DNA of 30,906 bases from an uncultured bacterium (GTDB lineage Bacteria > Bacillota > Clostridia > Lachnospirales > Lachnospiraceae), in contig CAJMQE010000045.1 of NCBI GenBank assembly GCA_905215405.1, positions 1 through 30,906 of the forward strand, written 5' to 3'. The translations under genes and the position numbers were made by a program. Positions 25,331 through 30,906 of this stretch are shown here, in pieces. The notes under the pieces are model-generated. The model worked only from the letters and a program-made list of their open reading frames with translations. It did no database searches and had not been told where the DNA came from. Positions within the stretch are counted from its first letter, which is position 1. Each line of letters starts with the position of its first letter.

Positions 25331-25753
25331 CTATTTGATGTTTGCTTTGATTTTTTCGATCATATCAGCATACTCAGCATCTGTAAGATATTTTTTGTCA
25401 GGGTTCATTTCAAATGTACCGCCCCATTCAAACTCATCTTTATACTTTGGTGTCAAATGGAAATGAAGATGATGACCTGTATCACCATATGCACCATAAT
25501 TTACTTTATCAGGATGGAAAGCTGCCATAATTGCTCTTGCTACACGAGCAACATCTTCAAAGTACGCACTTCTTTCCTCTGCTGTCAGTTCATTCATATC
25601 GCCTACATGTTTCTTATGTGCAACGATACATCTGCCTGGATGTGACTGTTCTTTAAATAAGAACACTTTTGAAGTTTCAAGTTCACAAATTTTGATACCG
25701 AACTTTGCAACGATATCTCCTTCTACACAATATGCACAATTCTGATCTACCAT
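25331..25753 (-). CDS. HIT (histidine triad) family nucleotide-binding protein
   Basis: The 140-residue protein has the catalytic histidine triad H95-L-H97-F-H99-L-T-P near residue 95 and, at the N terminus, Cys6 and Cys9 in NCAYC, a zinc-site pair common in HIT proteins. It belongs to the Hint-like nucleoside phosphoramidase/hydrolase group; the physiological substrate is unknown. The length is usual for the family. GGAGG lies 6 bases before the ATG, and it follows pnp on the same strand after 81 bases, with a strong hairpin but no T run between, so co-transcription with pnp is possible. Confidence 0.92.
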   Translation of the reverse strand: MVDQNCAYCVEGDIVAKFGIKICELETSKVFLFKEQSHPGRCIVAHKKHVGDMNELTAEERSAYFEDVARVARAIMAAFHPDKVNYGAYGDTGHHLHFHLTPKYKDEFEWGGTFEMNPDKKYLTDAEYADMIEKIKANIK

Positions 25754-25798
25754 AGCTTACCTCCGTCTGCATTACGGCTTACCATCGCTGGTAAGCCG
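25754..25798 (-). promoter_or_regulatory. Hairpin with possible ribosome-site switch before the HIT gene
   Basis: In the minus transcript CGGCUUACCA (25798-25789) pairs perfectly with UGGUAAGCCG (25784-25775) around a 4-base loop. The HIT ribosome site GGAGGUAAGCU (25764-25754) repeats the GGUAAGC of the second arm, so the first arm could pair with it instead (8 bp with one G-U). No T run follows, so this is not a standard terminator for pnp. Confidence 0.5.
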
Positions 25799-25834
25799 AT
25801 GCACTTCCTATTATTTATTTTTTATATGAATTAA

Positions 25835-27919
25835 TTACTTCACATCTTTCATACTAAAGCTTGTACGTCCCATTTTATCTTTACCAAGGCATACAACTTT
25901 AACGACCTGACCAAGTGAAAGAACATCTTCCACATGTTCAACTCTTTCTTTACTGATCTTAGAAATATGAACCATACCTTCTTTACCTGGTGCAAATTCA
26001 ATAAATGCGCCAAAGTCTTTGATGCTTACGACTTTACCTTCAAAGATCTGTCCTTCTTCATAATCTGTTGTAATGATCTTAATGTAGTTGATTGCTTTAT
26101 CCATGCCTTCTTTTTCAACGCCACAGATTGATACAGCACCTTCATCAGAAATGTCGATCTTTACGCCTGTCTCATCGATAATAGCATTAATTGTCTTACC
26201 TCTCTGGCCAACAACATCACCGATCTTTGCAGGATCGATCTTGATCTGAACGATCTTAGGAGCAAATTCGCCAACTTCTTTACGAGGCTGTGCAATAGCT
26301 GGAGTCATAACTTCATTTAAGATATATTCTCTAGCTTCTTTTGTTCTTCTGATTGCTTCTTCAACGATTGGTCTTGTAAGGCCGTGGATCTTAATATCCA
26401 TCTGAATAGCTGTGATACCATCATGTGTACCAGCTACCTTAAAGTCCATATCACCGAAGAAATCTTCGAGGCCCTGAATATCTGTCAGAACGATATAATC
26501 ATCATCTGTATCACCAGTTACAAGACCACAGGAGATACCAGCTACCTGTTTCTTAATTGGTACACCGGCTGCCATCAGTGACATTGTTGATGCACAGATA
26601 GATGCCTGTGATGTAGAACCATTTGATTCAAATGTTTCAGATACAGTACGAATTGCATATGGGAATTCGTCTACTGAAGGAATAACAGGTACAAGTGCCT
26701 TTTCAGCTAAAGCGCCATGACCGATTTCACGACGTCCTGGTCCTCTTGATGGTTTTGTTTCACCAACTGAGTAGGATGGGAAATTATAATGATGCATATA
26801 TCTCTTTGTTACTTCGTTTTCATCAAGTCCGTCAATTCTCTGTGATTCAGATAAAGGAGCAAGTGTTGTAATTGTACAGATCTGAGTTTGTCCTCTTGTA
26901 AACATTGCAGAGCCATGAACTCTAGGTACAATATCAACTTCAGCAGCAAGTGGTCTGATCTGTGTGATCTGACGGCCATCTGGACGTTTGTGATCTTTTA
27001 AGATCATCTTACGTACTGTCTTTTTCTGGTACTGGTAAACAGCTTCACCAAGTACTTCAAGCCATTCTTCTTTATCTGCAAATGCTTCACTTAATTTTTC
27101 AGTGATTTCATCAATGTTCTTTTCTCTTGTCTGCTTATCATCTGTAAATACAGCAACTTCCATTTCTTCAGGAGTTACGATTTCTTTCATTGCATCGAAC
27201 ATTTCCTGTGGTACTGCACAACTTGTATAAGTATGTTTTTCTTTGCCAACTTCAGCAACGATCTTGTTGATGAATGCAATGATGTCCTGGTTAACAGCAT
27301 GAGCTTTGTAAATTGCTTCGATCATTCTGTCTTCTGGAATTTCATTTGCACCAGCTTCGATCATAATTACTTTCTGGCTTGTTGATGCTACTGTTAAATT
27401 CAGGTCACCATTCTTCCACTGTTCCTGTGTAGGATTGACAATAAATTCACCATCGATCATACCGATCTGTGTTGTCGCACATGGACCATCAAATGGAATA
27501 TCAGAGATACTTGTAGCAATTGCTGAACCGAGCATAGCAACAAGTTCAGGACGGCACTGTGGATCTACTGACATAACAAGATTGTTCAGTGTAACATCGT
27601 TTCTATAATCTTTAGGGAATAATGGTCTCATAGGTCTATCGATTACACGTGATGTAAGGACAGAATTTTCTGAAGCCTTTCCTTCTCTTTTATTAAATCC
27701 ACCTGGGATCTTTCCAACTGAATACAGTTTTTCTTCATATTCAACGCTCAGTGGGAAGAAATCAATTCCTTCTCTTGGCTGTTTTGAAGCTGTTGCTGTT
27801 GATAATACGACTGTATCACCATAGTGCATAAATGCTGCACCGTTTGCCTGTTTTGCGACTCTATTGATATCAACTGTCAGAGTTCTGCCGGCTAATTCCA
27901 TACTAAAACTTTTGTACAT
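25835..27919 (-). CDS. pnp: Polynucleotide phosphorylase
   Basis: PNPase degrades RNA 3'-5' by phosphorolysis and is part of the RNA-decay machinery. The 694-residue protein has two RNase PH-like domains (about residues 1-230 and 310-540) separated by a helical domain, then KH (about 555-615) and S1 (about 620-690) domains. The conserved GRR/FTRGQTQ and GDMDFKVAGT motifs are present. Length matches the family (about 700). The start at 27919 (MYKSFSMELAG) is chosen because GGAGG lies 4 bases upstream; an in-frame ATG seven codons earlier overlaps that site. It lies downstream of rpsO, the conserved rpsO-pnp order, separated by a terminator and a long hairpin. Confidence 0.96.
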   Translation of the reverse strand: MYKSFSMELAGRTLTVDINRVAKQANGAAFMHYGDTVVLSTATASKQPREGIDFFPLSVEYEEKLYSVGKIPGGFNKREGKASENSVLTSRVIDRPMRPLFPKDYRNDVTLNNLVMSVDPQCRPELVAMLGSAIATSISDIPFDGPCATTQIGMIDGEFIVNPTQEQWKNGDLNLTVASTSQKVIMIEAGANEIPEDRMIEAIYKAHAVNQDIIAFINKIVAEVGKEKHTYTSCAVPQEMFDAMKEIVTPEEMEVAVFTDDKQTREKNIDEITEKLSEAFADKEEWLEVLGEAVYQYQKKTVRKMILKDHKRPDGRQITQIRPLAAEVDIVPRVHGSAMFTRGQTQICTITTLAPLSESQRIDGLDENEVTKRYMHHYNFPSYSVGETKPSRGPGRREIGHGALAEKALVPVIPSVDEFPYAIRTVSETFESNGSTSQASICASTMSLMAAGVPIKKQVAGISCGLVTGDTDDDYIVLTDIQGLEDFFGDMDFKVAGTHDGITAIQMDIKIHGLTRPIVEEAIRRTKEAREYILNEVMTPAIAQPRKEVGEFAPKIVQIKIDPAKIGDVVGQRGKTINAIIDETGVKIDISDEGAVSICGVEKEGMDKAINYIKIITTDYEEGQIFEGKVVSIKDFGAFIEFAPGKEGMVHISKISKERVEHVEDVLSLGQVVKVVCLGKDKMGRTSFSMKDVK

Positions 27920-28035
27920 AATTCCTCCATTCTTACGCATTTGCGCAATTCAAATTTGTGTTTTCACACAGTATTCCTTCTAATCTGTTCTAGATACTCA
28001 TTGATCCGTTCCCTTTTGTCACGGACTTTTTCTCT

Positions 28036-28112
28036 GCAGAAGATCCGAAACAACTGAAAAAAGTATTTTATGTAAAATACGCTTTTCAGTGGTCTCGGTA
28101 AAAATCTTCTGC
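28036..28112 (-). promoter_or_regulatory. Long hairpin in the rpsO-pnp intergenic region (pnp leader)
   Basis: GCAGAAGAT (28036-28044) pairs with ATCTTCTGC (28104-28112); inside, CCGA pairs with TCGG, CTGAAAA with TTTTCAG, and GTATTTTA with TAAAATAC. The 77-base hairpin is at the position of the RNase III-processed hairpin of the enterobacterial rpsO-pnp transcript. The inner GTATTTTA/TAAAATAC stem is followed in the minus sense by TTTTTT, so it can also be read as a terminator or attenuator. Which applies is not decided by sequence. Confidence 0.7.
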
Positions 28113-28136
28113 GTATCTTTCTTTTCATAAGATACG
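28112..28136 (-). other. Second hairpin downstream of rpsO
   Basis: CGTATCTT (28112-28119) and AAGATACG (28129-28136) form a perfect 8-bp stem adjoining the 77-base hairpin. No T run follows. It lies between the rpsO terminator and the pnp leader hairpin. Confidence 0.5.
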
Positions 28137-28154
28137 ATAAAACGTATACTCACG

Positions 28155-28179
28155 AAAAAATGAGGCGGATTACTCCGCC
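28155..28179 (-). terminator. Terminator directly after rpsO
   Basis: GGCGGA (28164-28169) and TCCGCC (28174-28179) form a 6-bp GC-rich stem with a 4-base loop; the minus transcript then has CTCATTTTTTC, with T6 at 28155-28160. It starts only 10 bases after the rpsO stop. Termination may be partial so that pnp is read through. Confidence 0.82.
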
Positions 28180-28188
28180 CCAGTTTAA

Positions 28189-28455
28189 TTACTTTCTGAT
28201 TCCTAAACGTTCGATTAATGAACGGTAAGATTCAACATCTTTCTTCTTAAGGTAATCAAGTAAACCTCTTCTCTGACCTACCATCTTAAGAAGACCTCTT
28301 CTTGAATGATGATCTTTCTTGTTAACTTTTAAATGTTCTGTTAACTCAGTAATTCTTTCTGTTAAGATAGCGATCTGAACTTCTGGTGAACCTGTATCGT
28401 TAGGTGTTCTTCCATAAGCTGCGATGATTTCTGATTTCTTTTCTTTTGATATCAT
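28189..28455 (-). CDS. rpsO: 30S ribosomal protein S15
   Basis: The 88-residue protein is full length for S15 (four helices; conserved TGSPEVQIAILTERI, HSRRGLLKMVGQRRGLLDYL and YRSLIERLGIR). S15 binds the central domain of 16S rRNA and organises assembly of the 30S platform. AAGGAGG precedes the ATG. It is transcribed from a strong candidate promoter 94-122 bases upstream, and its 5' leader is folded, as in other bacteria where S15 represses its own translation. It lies upstream of pnp. Confidence 0.97.
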   Translation of the reverse strand: MISKEKKSEIIAAYGRTPNDTGSPEVQIAILTERITELTEHLKVNKKDHHSRRGLLKMVGQRRGLLDYLKKKDVESYRSLIERLGIRK

Positions 28456-28541
28456 AATTGATATTCCTCCTTAAATTTAATCACCTGATACTAAGAAACA
28501 GGTCGGAGTGTCCTGTATCTGAATACCGGTTAATTACATAC
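28456..28541 (-). promoter_or_regulatory. Folded rpsO leader, possible S15 autoregulatory element
   Basis: In the minus transcript GAUAC (28519-28515) can pair with GUAUC (28491-28487), and AGG with CCU across a 9-base loop, with a bulge of eight bases on the 3' side. The helix lies about 20 bases upstream of the Shine-Dalgarno. Ribosomal protein S15 autoregulates through unrelated leader folds in several bacterial groups; that this one does so is an inference. Confidence 0.45.
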
Positions 28542-28548
28542 AAGATGT

Positions 28549-28577
28549 ATTTTAGCATACCACATTTAATATTTCAA
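28549..28577 (-). promoter_or_regulatory. rpsO promoter
   Basis: On the minus strand TTGAAA (28577-28572), a 17-base spacer and TAAAAT (28554-28549) with an upstream TG (extended -10) form a strong SigA promoter. The predicted start is near 28541. Confidence 0.75.
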
Positions 28578-28661
28578 GCTTATTTTCAAATGTCGTTAAA
28601 AAGCTTTCTTATTGCATTTTTCAGGCTTTTTTCAGCCACAGAAAAAATATGTATTTTTCAA

Positions 28662-29009
28662 TTATAATCTACTTAATATTTCTGTAGTCCGCTCATAGCA
28701 AGCCGCAAATTTCTGAAAGCAGGACGTGATATCTTTCTGCCTGTTTTCCCTAATTGCCTGTACTACGTCATCAGCATCCTGATAAAGCTGGTTCATCCCC
28801 AACGTACCAACGATTCCTTTAATAGGATGGACAGTTTTTAATAATTCATCATGATCATTATTTTTAAATGCTTCTTTTGCCTGCTCATAATGCGTATCCT
28901 CTGAAAACTTTCTGATATACTTTTCATAGATATCGGCTTTATCAGCAAACCTTTTCAGCGCCGCTTTATATTCCACACCAGCTTCCTGTAAAATCTCATA
29001 GTTCAGCAT
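28662..29009 (-). CDS. Stand-alone HPt (histidine phosphotransfer) protein
   Basis: The 115-residue all-helical protein has the HPt signature HPIKGIVGTLG, with phospho-accepting H61, K64 and G65. HPt domains relay phosphate between receiver domains. It follows the REC-PAS-GGDEF gene after 12 bases, with GGGAGAG before its ATG, so the two are one operon; it probably exchanges phosphate with that protein's receiver domain. No hybrid histidine kinase is nearby, so the phosphate source must be encoded elsewhere. A clear terminator was not found downstream; an A/T-rich imperfect hairpin near 28600-28640 may serve. Confidence 0.9.
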   Translation of the reverse strand: MLNYEILQEAGVEYKAALKRFADKADIYEKYIRKFSEDTHYEQAKEAFKNNDHDELLKTVHPIKGIVGTLGMNQLYQDADDVVQAIRENRQKDITSCFQKFAACYERTTEILSRL

Positions 29010-29021
29010 ATATTTCTCTCC

Positions 29022-30722
29022 CTATTCATGATCCCTGCATTCCCCAAAAATACAGAACCCATTTTTTCCATTTTTCTTGACCAGATATTGTGCGGTATCT
29101 GCACTTTTATATAATTCTTTATATGTCTTTCCATGTTGTGGTGAAAATGCGATTCCAATCGATGCAGATATAGTAACTTTACCCAATGCTTCCTCAAAGG
29201 TCATCTGCAGTTCCCGATTGACCTGTTTGACTCGCTCTATGATAGTTTTTCTCGAAATTTCTCTTGCAATATAAATACAAAATTCATCCCCACCAAGTCT
29301 TGCAACGACATCTTCACTTCTAAAAATACCAGAAAGCGTATGTGCTACTTTCTTGAGGACTTCATCTCCAAAATCATGTCCAAAGGTATCATTTACTTTT
29401 TTGAAATAGTCGATATCGATCATCAGCATTGTTTTCGTACAACCTTCTTTTTCATTTCCAAGAAGATCGTTCTTGACATAGATATCAAAAGCCTGCCTGT
29501 TAAATATTCCGGTAAGCGAATCCTTTTCTGCCTTTTCGATCAGAGTATCCACGTCAGAACATGATCCGTATACGATTAGTTTGTCATTTGTTCTTTCCAT
29601 GGCACTGGCATATAATTTGATCCAGACGTACTGTCCATCCTTTCTCATACATCGAAATGTATCTTCGAATCCAATTGACTGAACAGATGACATCCGAAAT
29701 CGCGCCATCAGTTCCTTTCTGTCCTCAGGATGAACCAGAAACAATGCATCTTCTCTTACCTTTGATAAGAACTCTTCTTTTTCATAGCCAAGCATCATGC
29801 ACATTGCTTCATTTGCAAAGAGAATCCGAATATGATCCTGTTCCACCTCATAGATTGTAACACTGCCTGGCAACGTATCAAGTACCACCTGAAAGAGTTT
29901 GGTATGCACTTCATATTTACTTTCCAGATTCGTGACCTGCGTCTGCAGTCGTCTTTTTTCGGTTCTGTCTGTTTCAATGATATCAAGAATTGACTCCTGA
30001 CTTTTATAAGTAATTCCCGCTCTCGCTTCAACATATTTTATATTGCCATCAGCGCCCTTGATCCGGTACTCAAAATGTGCTCTTGACTGTCTCGCATGCA
30101 AAGCTTCTTCGATCTTTGCCATAACGATCTTATAATCCTCGCCAAGGATCCAGTTGACCGGAAGAATCTTTCTGCCAATGTAATCTTCTCTGCGAATCCC
30201 TCGCATCAGAAAAAATTCATCATTTACACATTCTGCCTCAGCAACATATTTATCCAGTCTGTCCTTGATCCTGACTCGATAAATCGCATCACTCGCACCA
30301 TCCATAACAGATTGCAACTGACTTCTGATATTATCGATATATTCTGTCGATCTGACCGTCATAATATTATTGATTCTTCTCTTTAATACACGACCATCAA
30401 ATGGTTTTCTAATAATTTCGTCCGCCCCAAGATTTAGGACTTCAATTTCCTTTTCTGTATCATCACTTGCTGATACGACAATCACTGGAATAAATGTCAG
30501 AAGTTCAGATTTCTTCATTTCACGAAGCACTTCCGTTCCATCCATGACCGGCATAAATAAATCGAGTACCAGAACATCGATCTTTTGTGTATTCATGATC
30601 ATAAGTGCCTCTTTACCGTTTTCTGCTTCAATGATGTCATAGTCATCACACATATTTGCCATGATCGCTACTCGATTTACTTCCACGTCGTCCACAACAA
30701 GCATTTTTTTGAGAACATTCAT
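29022..30722 (-). CDS. Response regulator-type diguanylate cyclase (REC-PAS-PAS-GGDEF)
   Basis: The 566-residue soluble protein has a receiver domain (residues about 5-122; acidic D11/D12, phospho-acceptor D54, S84, K106), two PAS domains (about 135-255 and 275-392, each with a PAC-like end), a coiled-coil segment between them (about 255-280) and a GGDEF domain (about 395-562). The active-site GGDEF (477-481) and the inhibitory RxxD site (R468SED471) are intact, so it should make c-di-GMP and be feedback controlled. There is no EAL domain or membrane segment. GGGGGAG lies about 6 bases before the ATG. It forms an operon with the HPt gene. A group II intron ends 132 bases upstream on the same strand. 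Confidence 0.94.
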   Translation of the reverse strand: MNVLKKMLVVDDVEVNRVAIMANMCDDYDIIEAENGKEALMIMNTQKIDVLVLDLFMPVMDGTEVLREMKKSELLTFIPVIVVSASDDTEKEIEVLNLGADEIIRKPFDGRVLKRRINNIMTVRSTEYIDNIRSQLQSVMDGASDAIYRVRIKDRLDKYVAEAECVNDEFFLMRGIRREDYIGRKILPVNWILGEDYKIVMAKIEEALHARQSRAHFEYRIKGADGNIKYVEARAGITYKSQESILDIIETDRTEKRRLQTQVTNLESKYEVHTKLFQVVLDTLPGSVTIYEVEQDHIRILFANEAMCMMLGYEKEEFLSKVREDALFLVHPEDRKELMARFRMSSVQSIGFEDTFRCMRKDGQYVWIKLYASAMERTNDKLIVYGSCSDVDTLIEKAEKDSLTGIFNRQAFDIYVKNDLLGNEKEGCTKTMLMIDIDYFKKVNDTFGHDFGDEVLKKVAHTLSGIFRSEDVVARLGGDEFCIYIAREISRKTIIERVKQVNRELQMTFEEALGKVTISASIGIAFSPQHGKTYKELYKSADTAQYLVKKNGKNGFCIFGECRDHE

Positions 30723-30754
30723 CTAGTCTCCCCCTACACGCAATTCATATTACT

Positions 30755-30783
30755 ATATTATCACTAGTTTTCCAACCATTCAA
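30755..30783 (-). promoter_or_regulatory. Promoter candidate of the diguanylate cyclase-HPt operon
   Basis: On the minus strand TTGAAT (30783-30778), a 17-base spacer and TAATAT (30760-30755) form a moderate SigA-like promoter, 33 bases before the start codon and inside the 3' exon of the group II intron. Confidence 0.4.
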
Positions 30784-30853
30784 CTATTTTCTGTACAATT
30801 TTCAGTTATTTTGTCGAATATTGGCACTTTTATATAGAAAAGCATGTCTGGAA

Positions 30854-30906
30854 ATCGGGTAGGAGGTAAATAATTATTTTATTTACCGTCCTCCCACACC
30901 ACCGTA
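30854..30906 (-). mobile_element. 3' end of a second group II intron (partial)
   Basis: Read on the minus strand the edge begins TACGGTGGTGTGGGAGGACGG, as in the 3' strand of domain V and its junction in bacterial group II introns. A domain VI-like hairpin follows: GGTAAATAA pairs with TTATTTACC, and outside it AGGA with TCCT and GGG with CCC. The strand ends CTACCCGAT, with a candidate branch-point A seven bases from the final T at 30854. The body of the intron is outside the window. Its sequence differs from the intron end at the left edge, so the two are different introns. Confidence 0.72.

Noticed and set aside
30857..30895. Terminator or transposon end at the right edge
   Set aside because: A strong 16-bp hairpin, but no T run on either side; the flanking TACGGTGGTGTG and CTACCCGAT fit a group II intron end.

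Overview
The window looks like chromosome from a low-GC, motile, pectin-using Lachnospiraceae (Clostridia). The gene content (D-galacturonate catabolism, Rex/LacI-era anaerobe genes such as FucO, many c-di-GMP proteins, AGGAGG-type ribosome binding sites, AT-rich intergenic DNA) would fit a Lachnospira/[Eubacterium] eligens-like bacterium; the species is an inference. Almost all genes are on the minus strand; only the LacI-type regulator and uxaC read on the plus strand. I saw no tRNA, rRNA, CRISPR array or transposase gene.

Layout. Both edges carry what look like the last bases (domain V end plus domain VI) of group II introns, plus strand at the left edge (1-52) and minus strand at the right edge (30854-30906), so the window may be bounded by repeats. 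From left: a 1259-residue secreted/anchored protein of tandem bacterial Ig-like (Big_2) domains, preceded by a folded leader RNA and a SigD/FliA-like promoter (313-4303). Next is a hexuronate cluster: kdgK, a duplicated CmpB-family membrane protein, uxaA, uxaB, then divergently a LacI-family regulator and uxaC (4519-13551). Two palindromes of the TGTAAGCGCTTACA type sit in the divergent region. Together UxaC, UxaB, UxaA and KdgK take galacturonate to 2-keto-3-deoxy-6-phosphogluconate; the aldolase and an uptake system are not in the window.

The middle (13693-21746) holds sfsA, a pentapeptide-repeat protein, fucO, a two-component system, a small HEAT-like protein, a zinc-ribbon protein resembling the flagellar-region YvyF family, a PilZ c-di-GMP receptor and yebC. 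The right part (21852-30722) holds recQ translationally coupled to a degenerate-GGDEF/EAL phosphodiesterase, a HIT protein, the classic rpsO-pnp pair with elaborate RNA hairpins, and an HPt protein in an operon with a REC-PAS-PAS-GGDEF diguanylate cyclase.

Theme: c-di-GMP making (GGDEF), breaking (EAL) and sensing (PilZ) proteins occur within 11 kb, and a SigD-like promoter drives a large surface protein, consistent with control of motility and attachment to plant polysaccharide. The least explained item is the structured leader RNA at 4149-4238.
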